DNA of 64,000 nucleotides, from NCBI GenBank assembly GCA_964518595.1, contig CAZFHA010000012.1, positions 1-64,000 of the forward strand. Direction: 5' to 3'. This DNA comes from CAZFHA01 sp964518595 (GTDB taxonomy: Bacteria > Bacillota > Clostridia > Saccharofermentanales > Saccharofermentanaceae). The notes under the pieces were generated by a model, which worked only from the letters and a program-made list of their open reading frames with translations, was not told the DNA's origin and searched no databases. Of the stretch, positions 8,420 through 17,300 are shown one piece after another. The position numbers and the translations under genes were made by a program. The stretch's first letter is position 1, and every line of letters begins with the position of its first letter.

Positions 8420-8959
8420 ATGGAATTAAAAGGTACAAAGACAGAAAAGAACCTGAACACAGCTTTTGCTGGTGAGTCCATGGCCACAAACAAATACAGC
8501 TATTATGCTTCTCAGGCTAAGAAAGAAGGTTATGTACAGATATCTGATATCTTTACCGAAACCAGCGGCAATGAGAGAGAACATGCTAAGTTGTGGTTTA
8601 AGGCTCTACACGGAGATAAGATTCCAGATACGATCACCAATCTTTTGGATGCGGCTGCTGGTGAGAACTACGAGTGGACGGATATGTATAAGCAATTTGC
8701 TGCTGATGCTCGTGAAGAAGGTTTCACTCAACTGGCTGCACTTTTTGAGGGTGTTGCTGGTGTTGAGAAAGAGCACGAAGCCAGATACCGCACTCTAATT
8801 GAGCGAATTGAAAAGGGCGAAGTTTTCGAGCGTGATGGCATTGTTGTATGGAAGTGCATTAATTGTGGACATATCCATATTGGCAAGAGTGCACCTGCTT
8901 TGTGCCCAGTTTGCAAGCATGCTCAGGGTTATTTTGAGATTCAAGCTAAAAATTATTAA
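8420..8959 (+). CDS. rbr: Rubrerythrin
   Basis: Non-haem diiron peroxidase that reduces hydrogen peroxide in the cytosol of anaerobes. The 179 residues split into a four-helix ferritin-like domain (about 1-135) with the diiron ligand patterns E19, E52-x-x-H55 and E116-x-x-H119, and a C-terminal rubredoxin-like iron site (C146, C149, C162, C165). CGGAGGA gives a good ribosome-binding site. It lies behind its own promoter and before superoxide reductase, with which it is probably cotranscribed; together they would turn superoxide to peroxide to water. Confidence 0.95.
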   Translation: MELKGTKTEKNLNTAFAGESMATNKYSYYASQAKKEGYVQISDIFTETSGNEREHAKLWFKALHGDKIPDTITNLLDAAAGENYEWTDMYKQFAADAREEGFTQLAALFEGVAGVEKEHEARYRTLIERIEKGEVFERDGIVVWKCINCGHIHIGKSAPALCPVCKHAQGYFEIQAKNY

Positions 8960-8982
8960 TGATTATCAAGGAGAATATAAAT

Positions 8983-9366
8983 ATGGCTCGTGAATTAAAA
9001 GTATATAAATGCGAACATTGTGGAAAAATGGCTTTTGAAGTACATGGCGGAGCAGGCAGTTTTGCTTGTTGTGGTGAAAACATGAGACTTCTCGTAGCAG
9101 GTGAGAATGATAGTGCTGCTAAAGAGAAACACGTTCCGGTTGTTACAGCCAATGGCAATACAATTGAGGTTGTAGTAGGTAGTGTTGAGCACCCTATGAC
9201 TGAGGAGCATTTGATTGAATGGATTGTTCTAGTTACTGATAAAGATGTATATACTCATCATTTAAACCATACAGATGCACCTAAAGCCAGCTTTGTATTA
9301 CCAGCTGCAGCTAAGGACTATGTAGTCTACGAATATTGTAACCTGCATGGGCTATTCAAGGCATAA
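8983..9366 (+). CDS. dfx: Desulfoferrodoxin (class II superoxide reductase)
   Basis: Reduces superoxide to hydrogen peroxide without making oxygen. The 127 residues hold both iron sites: an N-terminal desulforedoxin centre (C10, C13, C29, C30) and the catalytic neelaredoxin centre (H50, H70, H76, C119, H122 within CNLHGLF). The start at 8983 is chosen because AAGGAG (8968-8973) is 9 nt upstream and the family begins with M-x-E-L-K-x-Y-K-C. The earlier ATG at 8959 overlaps the rbr stop codon and lacks a site. It ends the perR-rbr-dfx group and is followed by a terminator. Confidence 0.95.
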   Translation: MARELKVYKCEHCGKMAFEVHGGAGSFACCGENMRLLVAGENDSAAKEKHVPVVTANGNTIEVVVGSVEHPMTEEHLIEWIVLVTDKDVYTHHLNHTDAPKASFVLPAAAKDYVVYEYCNLHGLFKA

Positions 9367-9392
9367 GTTACTATTTATAAGCTTGGTTTAGA

Positions 9393-9435
9393 AAATCTTC
9401 CAGTTTTGTAAAATACAAAATTGGAAGATTTTTTT
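9393..9435 (+). terminator. Rho-independent terminator after dfx
   Basis: An 18-bp stem with one G-U pair (left arm 9393-9410, right arm 9414-9431, loop AAA) ending in a T run to 9435. Confidence 0.9.
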
Positions 9436-9446
9436 ACTTCCAATTT

Positions 9447-9485
9447 ATAAAAATACAGCTAGCTCTAAACTGGAGCTAGCTGTAT
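9447..9485 (-). terminator. Terminator of the leftward ilv unit
   Basis: A perfect 13-bp stem (9453-9465 with 9473-9485, loop 7 nt). Read leftward it is followed by TTTTATAAATT. It sits 38 nt after the ilvC stop codon, back to back with the dfx terminator. Confidence 0.8.
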
Positions 9486-9522
9486 CTAACGTGTATACTA
9501 TAAATGTGATTGTAGGAGTCTC

Positions 9523-10518
9523 TTAGCTAGGAGTATTCCAGCTCATGAGCGCACGTAAGTCTTTTCCAACTTTCTCAATGGGGTGCTCTTGCTCTAAGCG
9601 ACGGCGAGCATTAAAATTCATCCGTCCACACTGATTCTCTAAAATCCAGTTGCGAGCAAAGGTGCCATCCTGAATTTCGGCTAAAACCTTCTTCATCTCT
9701 TTCTTGGTTTCATCAGTAATAATTCTCTTGCCGATGCAGTAGTCACCGTATTCAGCTGTGTCAGAGATGGAGTAGCGCATCCGGGAAAGACCACCTTGGT
9801 AAATCATATCAACGATGAGCTTCATTTCATGCATACACTCATAGTAAGCATTCTCAGGATCATACCCGGCTTCAACCAATACTTCAAATCCGACCTTCAT
9901 TAACTCAGAAACACCACCGCAAAGTACAGCTTGTTCGCCAAAGAGATCTGTTTCGGTTTCTTCTCTAAAAGTAGTCTCTAGAAGACCGGCACGACTACCA
10001 CCGATGCCATGAGCATAGTCGAAGGCAATATCTTTGCATTTACCGGTATAGTCTTGGTAAACAGCGTAAAGACAAGGTACACCACGACCAATTTCATATT
10101 CGGCACGAACGGTATGACCAGGACCTTTGGGCGCTACCATGAAGACATCTACATCGGAAGGTGGGGTGATTCTTTGGAAGTGGATATTAAATCCATGAGC
10201 AAAGGCCAGTGCTTTTCCAGCAGTAAGATGAGGAAGAATATCTTTCTCATACATTTCAGGCTGCTTCTCATCATTAATAAGAATCATAATTACATCAGCA
10301 GCTTTGGCTGCATCTGCTGTGGTCATAACCTTAAGTCCCGCAGCTTCGGCTTTAGCCCAAGACTTCGAACCTTCATAAAGAGCTACGACTACATTATATC
10401 CGCTCTCCTTTAAATTGAGGGCGTGGGCGTGACCCTGGCTGCCATAACCTACGATGGCAATGGTTTTGTTGTCAAGTGCATGAGTTTGGCATTCTTCGCC
10501 TTTGTAAATCTTTTTCAT
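9523..10518 (-). CDS. ilvC: Ketol-acid reductoisomerase (NADP-type, class I)
   Basis: Catalyses isomerisation and reduction of acetolactate or acetohydroxybutyrate, the second step of valine and isoleucine synthesis. The 331 residues are a normal class I length. The N-terminal Rossmann domain has GYGSQGHAHALN (from residue 24); the C-terminal knotted domain has the metal-binding DLFGEQ segment and the late SRMRYSISDTAEYG and GTFARNW segments. A GAGGAGG site precedes the ATG. It follows ilvN at 85 nt on the same strand, so ilvN-ilvC form one unit. Confidence 0.97.
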   Translation of the reverse strand: MKKIYKGEECQTHALDNKTIAIVGYGSQGHAHALNLKESGYNVVVALYEGSKSWAKAEAAGLKVMTTADAAKAADVIMILINDEKQPEMYEKDILPHLTAGKALAFAHGFNIHFQRITPPSDVDVFMVAPKGPGHTVRAEYEIGRGVPCLYAVYQDYTGKCKDIAFDYAHGIGGSRAGLLETTFREETETDLFGEQAVLCGGVSELMKVGFEVLVEAGYDPENAYYECMHEMKLIVDMIYQGGLSRMRYSISDTAEYGDYCIGKRIITDETKKEMKKVLAEIQDGTFARNWILENQCGRMNFNARRRLEQEHPIEKVGKDLRALMSWNTPS

Positions 10519-10603
10519 ATGTTCCTCCTCGAAAATGTATGAGTGTTTATTACTATATCAAATCCCTAGAGATTTGCCTATATCATAAGTGGTTATAATG
10601 AGG

Positions 10604-11101
10604 CTATTCCTCAAGTGCTAATATTCTATCACCACGCTCAATCGCAATTAGGCCTGTTTTAACAGTTTCCAAAATTCCGTAAGGCTTAAGCAACTCCAAC
10701 AAAGCGTGAATCTTTTCTTCGTTACCAGAAATCTCAATTGTGGCGGTGTTGGCTGACACATCGATAATATGACCTCGGAAAATATTCGCGATTTGCAGAA
10801 TGGATGTTCGATTACTGTCAGTACAGTTTACTTTGATGAAAACTAGTTCACGAGAAAAATGTGCTTCTGTGTCTAATTGCTTGACCTTTAGAACAATGGG
10901 TAATTTATGTAACTGCTTAACAATTTGCACAATCTCATTATCATCAGCCCAAAGACTAACAGTAATTCTGGAAATCAATGGATCATGAGTAGTACCCACG
11001 GCTAAACTTTCAATGTTAAAGCCTCGTCGAGCGAATAAATTCGAAACACGAGACAAGACGCCTGAATGATTTTCTACAAGGATAGAGAGATTTCTCTGCA
11101 T
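10604..11101 (-). CDS. ilvN: Acetolactate synthase small (regulatory) subunit
   Basis: Regulatory subunit that stimulates the catalytic IlvB subunit and confers valine feedback. The 165 residues hold an N-terminal ACT domain (LSILVENHSGVLSRVSNLF, RGFNIESLAVG) and the usual C-terminal ALS_ss_C domain. GGGAGG lies just before the ATG. The catalytic ilvB gene is not adjacent: the upstream neighbour is a P-loop gene with its own terminator, so ilvB must lie elsewhere. No T-box was seen in the roughly 110-nt leader. Confidence 0.93.
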   Translation of the reverse strand: MQRNLSILVENHSGVLSRVSNLFARRGFNIESLAVGTTHDPLISRITVSLWADDNEIVQIVKQLHKLPIVLKVKQLDTEAHFSRELVFIKVNCTDSNRTSILQIANIFRGHIIDVSANTATIEISGNEEKIHALLELLKPYGILETVKTGLIAIERGDRILALEE

Positions 11102-11160
11102 AGCTCTATGCCTCCCTTCGTTTTTGTGAGTTTAACGTATCATGATTTCTTATTAAGTAC

Positions 11161-11204
11161 AACTGTTGATAAAACAGTTTACGGGAATGGTCTAAAATCG
11201 ACAA
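11161..11204 (-). promoter_or_regulatory. Candidate ilvN-ilvC promoter with inverted repeat
   Basis: On the minus strand: -35 TTGTCG (11199-11204), 17-nt spacer, -10 TAAACT (11176-11181). An inverted repeat AACTGTT-5 nt-AACAGTT spans 11161-11179 and overlaps the -10, as an operator would. A second weaker candidate (TTGTAC, 17, TACGTT) lies closer to ilvN. Confidence 0.45.
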
Positions 11205-11215
11205 GATTTTAACAC

Positions 11216-11244
11216 GGAAAAAGGACTGCAGCGAAGGCAGTCCT
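11216..11244 (-). terminator. Terminator of the small P-loop gene
   Basis: AGGACTGC (11222-11229) pairs with GCAGTCCT (11237-11244); read leftward the stem is followed by TTTTT. It lies 31 nt after the stop codon of the leftward P-loop gene. Confidence 0.85.
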
Positions 11245-11274
11245 CTTAGATTCCTTCTTGAACAAAAAGTTACA

Positions 11275-11685
11275 TTAACAAAATCTCTGCACAGATTCGG
11301 GTAAGTCTTTACACTCTCCGCTACATACAATGGTAACAATCAAAGCATTATCGGCTAGAAAGGCTTCAAGTTTGGTTAAAAAATCAGCCAAATCAGCCAG
11401 TTCATCACTTTGGGCTACCTTGAAAATGCTATCAATGTAAACATGGGTTAAATCATAATCTTTAGCACTAATTCCTGCAATGAAACTTAAGAGTTGGTCA
11501 TAACTGGTTACAGGGTACTCGTCAATATCAATCAAACGAATTTTGTACTTTAAAAGACGGTCAAGGCGATTTCCTTTTTCTATACACACAATATTAGTGT
11601 TTTCGTGCCCGGCTTGTTCGTTAATGTCATCAACCAACTGAGCAGTCTTTCCGGCACCTTTGGCGCCTGCAATTACTTTAATCAT
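11275..11685 (-). CDS. Small P-loop ATP-binding protein, function unknown
   Basis: About 136 residues starting MIKVIAGAKGAGKTAQL, with a clear Walker A (GAKGAGKT) at the very N-terminus and a possible Walker B (THVYIDSIF). It resembles small conserved Clostridia nucleotide-binding proteins without a known role. Three ATGs are possible; the third, at 11685, has AAAGGAG 9 nt upstream, while the first (11694) directly abuts that site. It is flanked by its own terminator and has no functional neighbour. Confidence 0.7.
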   Translation of the reverse strand: MIKVIAGAKGAGKTAQLVDDINEQAGHENTNIVCIEKGNRLDRLLKYKIRLIDIDEYPVTSYDQLLSFIAGISAKDYDLTHVYIDSIFKVAQSDELADLADFLTKLEAFLADNALIVTIVCSGECKDLPESVQRFC

Positions 11686-11870
11686 TGGCATCATCTCCTT
11701 TATGGTTACTTTTTCAAGACCAAGTATCTTGTTACTATTCTATATGATAATTAGCCTAAATTGAATAGCTAATTCATCTTTTATAAAGATTAATTTAAAC
11801 AAACCATATTTATCTCGAAATTGAAGCTTTGCTACCTAGCACCGGCTCGGGATGAGATAAAGAGATTTGG

Positions 11871-11899
11871 TTGCGTTCCTATACTTTTAGTGGTAAAAT
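11871..11899 (+). promoter_or_regulatory. Promoter of the rimP-nusA-infB operon
   Basis: TTGCGT (11871-11876), 17-nt spacer, and TGG-TAAAAT (-10 at 11894-11899), an extended -10 promoter. The predicted leader is about 70 nt and contains the hairpin at 11924. The rest of the 289-nt gap (11686-11974) holds only AT-rich sequence and a 6-bp hairpin. Confidence 0.65.
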
Positions 11900-11923
11900 T
11901 GTTTTGCAATGTATTAGACCGAC

Positions 11924-11955
11924 AGAAAGAGTGGGGTTACCCGCTCTTTCTTTTG
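11924..11955 (+). terminator. Terminator-like attenuator in the rimP-nusA leader
   Basis: A 12-bp stem (AGAAAGAGTGGG at 11924-11935 with CCCGCTCTTTCT at 11940-11951, one G-U pair, loop GTTA) with a short T run follows the operon promoter and ends just before the rimP ribosome-binding site (TAGGAGG, 11964-11970). A terminator in this place would control the entire operon. NusA-dependent leader termination has been described for the Bacillus nusA operon. Confidence 0.6.
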
Positions 11956-11974
11956 TAAAGAAGTAGGAGGATCT

Positions 11975-12436
11975 ATGGCGGCGCGCTCGCGAGTAGCACA
12001 ACAGGCGTTTGAGATTGCCTTGCCTTTTGTAGAGGAATTGGGTTTTGAGCTGGTGGATGCAGAATATAAGAAAGAAGGCACACACTATTTTCTGCGTATC
12101 TTTATTGATAAGAGGGGCGGAATTTCCATTGATGACTGCGAGGCGGTAAGCCGAGTTCTGGATCCGGTTTTTGATCAAGAACTTAAAGCTGATCCGGATT
12201 ATTTTGAGGTATCCTCTCCAGGACTAACAAGACCATTGGTGACTCCAGCAGATTTTCGGCGACACGTAGATGAAATGATTGATTTTACATTTTATCAGCC
12301 TATCGCTGAGACGAAAAAGCTTAGTGCTTCTATAGTGGCTGTTACAGAAGAGGGGGTAACAGTTCTTTGGGAGAATAGGGAGCTGCTTATTACCTACAAG
12401 GAAATAGCTTCCGCCAAACGAACCATTGTTTTTTAA
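11975..12436 (+). CDS. rimP: Ribosome maturation factor RimP
   Basis: Assembly factor for the 30S subunit. The 153 residues match the two-domain RimP fold: an N-terminal alpha/beta domain (LPFVEELGFELVDAEY, LRIFIDKRGGISIDDCEAVSR) and a C-terminal SH3-like barrel, joined by the conserved EVSSPGLTRPL segment. It is the first gene of the nusA-infB operon, with TAGGAGG 4 nt before its ATG. A weak hairpin (CCCA/TGGG then TTTTT, about 12440-12460) lies in the 66-nt gap before nusA. Confidence 0.95.
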   Translation: MAARSRVAQQAFEIALPFVEELGFELVDAEYKKEGTHYFLRIFIDKRGGISIDDCEAVSRVLDPVFDQELKADPDYFEVSSPGLTRPLVTPADFRRHVDEMIDFTFYQPIAETKKLSASIVAVTEEGVTVLWENRELLITYKEIASAKRTIVF

Positions 12437-12502
12437 TCGCCCAGAGATATTGGGATTTTTATTTAATTTATTTAGGCTCAGGTAAAGGAAGGAGACTATA
12501 GG

Positions 12503-13669
12503 ATGAACGAAAAACTTATTGAAGCAGTCAAACTATTAGCCAAGGAACGGGGCATTGATGAGGATGTGCTATTTGAATCTATTGAGGAGGCTATCGTTGC
12601 TGCCTTTAAACGTGAGTTTTCGGATGCTAAGCAGAATGACAATGTTTTTGCTGAGATAGATCGAGAGACCGGTGAAATGTATGTTTATGAAGTTCGGACT
12701 GTCTCGGATATTGTAGATAATCCTAAGATGCAAATTTCTTTAGCAGAAGCCAAAGCTATTGATCCTGAATTAGATGTAGGTGACACCATTGAAATGACAA
12801 TTCCGGTTGAATCTTTGGGTCGTTTGGCAGCTAATGCAGCCAAGAGTGCTATCAACCAGAAACTTAGAAGTGCTGAGCATGCAAGGATTCAGAATGAATT
12901 TTCTGGACGAATTGGTGAGCTGGCCTCTGGAGTCATACAAAGAAAGGACAGTAAATTTGTCTTTGTAGACATTGGTAGAGCAGAAGCTACTTTAACAAGA
13001 CAAGAACAGGTTAAAGATGAGAAGTACAACTTTAACCAGCATATGCGCTTTCTAATCCTCAAGGTAGAAGAACATAATGGTCGTCCGGTGATTTATGTGT
13101 CTAGAAGCCATCCTAATCTGGTACGTAAGCTGTTTGAACAGGAAGTACCGGAGATTGCTTCTGGTATTGTTGAAATTATTTCCGTAGCTAGGGAAGCTGG
13201 CTCAAGAACCAAGATCGCTGTGGCTTCAAGGGATCCTGATGTGGATGCTTTAGGGGCTTGCGTGGGACAGAGAGGCGCTCGCGTGCAAGCCGTTATGGAT
13301 GAACTTGGACAAGAAAAGGTTGATGTAATTGAGTGGGATGAAGATCCTGTTGTATATATTAGCCATGCCCTATCTCCGGCGAAAGTAGTTCGGGTTGATA
13401 CCGAAACGAATACAAGAGAAGATGGTACCAAAGAACTTAGTGCTAGGGTAATTGTGCCGGATCATCAATATTCCTTGGCCATAGGCCGAGCAGGACAAAA
13501 TGTTCGTTTAGCGGCTCGACTCACTGGCTGGAAAATAGATATTAAGAGCGAATCACAGTTTCGTGAACAAGTACAGGACGAGTTTCTCTCCCGCTTTACT
13601 ATTGCGGATGAAGAGGTGGAAGAGGGTAGTTCTGACTTAGGCGAAGTCGGTGAGCAAGCGGAAGAATAA
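12503..13669 (+). CDS. nusA: Transcription termination/antitermination factor NusA
   Basis: RNA polymerase-binding elongation factor that modulates pausing and termination. The 388 residues contain the N-terminal polymerase-binding domain (to about 130), an S1 domain (ELASGVIQRKDSKFVFVDIG), and two KH domains (VASRDPDVDALGACVGQRG; LAIGRAGQNVRLAARLTGW), then a short acidic tail. No acidic repeats of the proteobacterial kind are present, as expected in Firmicutes. GGAAGGAGA precedes the ATG. The leader hairpin may be its autoregulatory target. Confidence 0.97.
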   Translation: MNEKLIEAVKLLAKERGIDEDVLFESIEEAIVAAFKREFSDAKQNDNVFAEIDRETGEMYVYEVRTVSDIVDNPKMQISLAEAKAIDPELDVGDTIEMTIPVESLGRLAANAAKSAINQKLRSAEHARIQNEFSGRIGELASGVIQRKDSKFVFVDIGRAEATLTRQEQVKDEKYNFNQHMRFLILKVEEHNGRPVIYVSRSHPNLVRKLFEQEVPEIASGIVEIISVAREAGSRTKIAVASRDPDVDALGACVGQRGARVQAVMDELGQEKVDVIEWDEDPVVYISHALSPAKVVRVDTETNTREDGTKELSARVIVPDHQYSLAIGRAGQNVRLAARLTGWKIDIKSESQFREQVQDEFLSRFTIADEEVEEGSSDLGEVGEQAEE

Positions 13670-13684
13670 CAGGGGGGTTGCCAT

Positions 13685-13945
13685 TTGAAGAAAGTTCCCA
13701 TGCGGATGTGCGTGGCTTGTCGTGAACGGAAACCAAAGAAAGAGTTGATCCGCATCGTTTTGTTACCCAGTGGCCTAGTGGAGGTTGATCCCGGTGGCAA
13801 GAAACCGGGGCGCGGAGCATATATTTGTAAAAGCCGCACTTGCCTAGAACGGGCATTAGCTGCACACCGGATTGAACGAGGGCTAAAGCGAGAAGTTGCA
13901 CCTGAGGTACTTGAGGCTCTGACACAGCAAATGGAGGAAGAATGA
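13685..13945 (+). CDS. rnpM: YlxR family RNA-binding protein (RnpM)
   Basis: An 86-residue DUF448 protein with the typical RMCVACRERKPKKELIRI start and the GRGAYICKS segment. B. subtilis YlxR has been reported to bind and modulate RNase P, hence RnpM. The start is TTG at 13685 with AGGGGGG (13671-13677) 7 nt upstream. The stop overlaps the next start (ATGA), indicating translational coupling. Confidence 0.9.
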   Translation: MKKVPMRMCVACRERKPKKELIRIVLLPSGLVEVDPGGKKPGRGAYICKSRTCLERALAAHRIERGLKREVAPEVLEALTQQMEEE

Positions 13946-14331
13946 CAGATAACTGTTTGGGCGTAACCTATAAGGCTCAGCCACCTGAGTCAGCAAGTGA
14001 GCAGAAAGTCCTGGCACTACTGGGACTGGCGACACGTGCCGGCAAGACTGTATCAGGCTATCAAGCTGTTGTTGATATTATAAAGAGAAAGACAGCACTA
14101 CTTATTTTGGTAGCAGAAGATGCATCACCATCTACAATAAAGAAAATAGAAACTGTGGCCTTACAATATGAACGGCCGTATTATCTATTTTCCAATCGGG
14201 TCTTATTATCACAGTATTTGGGAAAGGCGGATCGGGCTGTAGCTGCAGTGACAGATGCAAATTTTGCTCGGGGAATGATTGAACTTTTAGAGGAACGGAA
14301 AAATGGCAATATAAATTTGGCAGTGAAATGA
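13942..14331 (+). CDS. L7Ae-family ribosomal protein (YlxQ-like)
   Basis: A 129-residue kink-turn RNA-binding protein. The L7Ae core starts at about residue 22 (KVLALLGLATRAGKTVSGYQAV) and carries the KxxLLILVAEDASPST segment. The first about 20 residues are an extension absent from most YlxQ proteins. It overlaps rnpM by 4 nt and sits in the standard place before infB. Confidence 0.88.
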   Translation: MTDNCLGVTYKAQPPESASEQKVLALLGLATRAGKTVSGYQAVVDIIKRKTALLILVAEDASPSTIKKIETVALQYERPYYLFSNRVLLSQYLGKADRAVAAVTDANFARGMIELLEERKNGNINLAVK

Positions 14332-14345
14332 TTTAGGAGGTTTGC

Positions 14346-17300
14346 ATGACTGATAGTAAAGAAAAAGAGATTATAGATATAGCAGATAGCGAAAAGAATG
14401 GCGAAGCCACAAAGGAGTCTGCGGCGGCCGGGATTACAGTCAGTGGCATCTCCGGCACTAAGACTTTGAGAGTTGGAAGAGTGAATAAAAAGCCTAGGCC
14501 AGAGCGAGAGAATGAATCGGAAACGGTGCTAACCTCTGAGGTTACTAATTCTGCTGCCCCTTCGAGTAAGGAAGTTGTTCAGTCAAAAACAACAACTGCC
14601 GAAGAAAAAGACAACACTAAGAAAAAGACAGATAATTCAGATAGTAAGGATAAAATGCAAGGAAAAGATGTAGCGACCTCATCATCAGATGCGCTCAAGA
14701 AAGAGACAGAAAAAACTGTCAATAATGAGACAAAAGCGCCCATAGAGAGTGTCACTAAAGAAAATGATCCAAAGGTCGTTGAAGCAATAAATAAAGAGCA
14801 AGGCGATGTTGCGGTAGCCAACCAAAAGCAAAGCGCAGAGAGCAATAAGACTACTGAACCGGCACGACGCCCAAATGAACGTGATATACGACCAAATGGT
14901 TACGATAACCGATCTTCTGATCAGGCAGCTCGTTCTGGCGACTATCAGAGTCGCGACACCAGACCGCAGAATAGTTCCGGTTATAACAATCGCTCTACCG
15001 GTCAAGGTGGTTATAATAACCGTCCGTCCGGACAGGCGGGCTACAATAATAACCGCCCTGCTGGCCAAGGTGGTTATAGTAATGATCGTCCTGGGGGGTA
15101 TAACAACAACCGTCCTGCTGGGCAGGGGGGCTACAACAACAATCGTCCTGCTGGTCAAGGTGGTTACAGTAGTGATCGTCCAGGTGGTTATAACAACAAT
15201 CGTCCTGCCGGGCAGGGAGGGTACAACAATAACCGTCCTACTGGTCAAGGTGGTTACAATAACAACCGTCCTGCTGGACCTGGTGGTTATAATAACAATC
15301 GTCCTGCTGGGCAGGGGGGATATCAAGGTAATAGACCTCCTAACTCACGTCCAGGTGGTTCTGGCGGCAACTTCAGACCCAGAGAATCCGGTTTTCCTCA
15401 AGGTAAGGATGATAACTATATTCGTTCCAAAGATGATAATGGACATGGGAGTAAGAACAGCGGTCGCTCCGCCTCAAAACCCCATAGTGATCTTCCGGCA
15501 GAACTTAGTAAAGAGAAGGCAAACTTCGCCGCTCGAAGTGCTTTTGACAAGACGAGAAAAGATACCGGTAAAGATACCAAAAAAGATTCAAAAAGCCCAA
15601 TCGTTCAAAATGATCGTCGTGGAAATAATATCAAAGCTGCTACAGCCGCTTTTTCAGGGCGTGGAGCTTCGGAAATTTTGTCTGATGATGCGGTGCTAGA
15701 TACTTTTTACTCTGGTGCAGTTAAGGGGAAGAAAGGCCAACGTCGCAAGGGACCAGCAGTTCCTGCTGCTCAACCGGTAAGGGCAGTGCTTTCTCATGTA
15801 CAAATCCCACCGTTTCTCACAGTGAAGGATTTTTCAGAGGGCATCCAAAAACGTTCGGCAGATGTCATTAAAAAATTAATGAAATTAGGTGTACTTGCTA
15901 CGATAAATCAGGAGATTGATTTCGATACGGCTACTCTAATTGCGGCCGAATTTGGTATCACTACAGAACCGATTGTCGAGGTAACGGAAGAGGATATCCT
16001 ATTCGATGAGGGTGAGGATCAAGCTGAGAGCCTCCAAGTGCGCCCTCCTGTTGTAGTAGTTATGGGTCATGTTGATCATGGTAAAACTTCACTTCTTGAC
16101 CGTATTCGCTCTGCTTCAGTAGTAAAAGGAGAAGCTGGTGGGATTACTCAGCACATTGGAGCCTATACAGTTCGCTTGCGTAATGGACGCAAGATAACCT
16201 TCTTGGACACTCCTGGTCATGAAGCGTTTACCACCATGCGGGCCAGAGGTGCTCAAGTAACGGATATTGCTATCTTAGTTGTAGCTGCTGATGACGGTGT
16301 TATGCCCCAAACTATTGAGGCCATTAACCATGCAAAAGCTGCTAATACCGAAATTGTTGTTGCTATCAATAAGATGGATAAGCCTGGAGCTAACCCAGAT
16401 CGGGTAAAGCAGGAGCTATCTCAACATGGCATTATTCCCGAAGAATGGGGCGGTACAAATATTATTGTTCCCGTCTCGGCTAAAACTGGTGATGGCATTG
16501 AAGATTTACTAGAAATGGTACTCTTAACTGCTGATATTATGGATCTAAAGGCTGATCCTCACCGTCAAGCAAAGGGAACAGTTATTGAGGCCAAACTTGA
16601 TAAAAACCGCGGCCCAGTGGCCACTGTATTGGTACAACGGGGAACTTTACGTTCTGGTGATACCATCGTAACAGGTTCAATTATCGGTCGTATTCGTGCT
16701 ATGGCCGATGATAAGGGTGCTTCCGTTAAAAAGGCTGGACCCTCCATACCCGTTGAGATTCTGGGCTTGCCTGAAGTGCCAGATGCCGGTGAATTATTTT
16801 ATGCTGTTACAGACGAAAAAGTTGCACGTCAACTTGCTGAAAAGCGTCGTGTGAAGCAGAGAGAGGATCAGCTAAGAAAGAGCTCCAGAATGTCACTAGA
16901 GACTTTGGCTCAGACCTTAGCGGCTGGAGAAGTAAAAGACCTGAATCTAATTGTTAAGGCCGATGTGCAAGGGTCAGTGGAAGCTGTAACCCAATCATTG
17001 GAAAAATTGTCAAACGATGAAGTTCGGGTTAAGGTAATTCATGGTGCTGTAGGTACTGTAACAGACACAGATATTACTCTGGCCGATGTTTCTAATGCAA
17101 TTATTATCGGCTTTAATGTTAGACCTAGTATTCAAATTAGTGAAAAAGCAAAAGATCTTGGTGTTGACATTAAGCTGTACCGCGTAATTTATAGTGCTAT
17201 TGAAGATATAGAGGCTGCTATGAAGGGGCTTCTGAAGCCAACCTTTGAGGAAGTTGTTCTCGGGCACATTGAGATTCGTCAAATCTTTAAGGTCTCTAAT

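Noticed and set aside
11102..11215. Possible T-box leader for ilvN-ilvC
   Set aside because: The leader is too short and lacks the T-box core sequence and an antiterminator pair.
12437..12502. Hairpin with T run between rimP and nusA as a terminator
   Set aside because: The stem is only four base pairs (CCCA/TGGG); too weak to support inside an essential operon.
14685..15326. 213-codon open frame on the minus strand over infB
   Set aside because: It is a shadow of the repetitive low-complexity infB sequence, with Ile/Val/Thr-rich nonsense composition and no ribosome site.
14875..15699. 274-codon open frame in another plus frame of infB
   Set aside because: It overlaps the real infB frame through its repeat region; composition is unnatural and it has no start signals.
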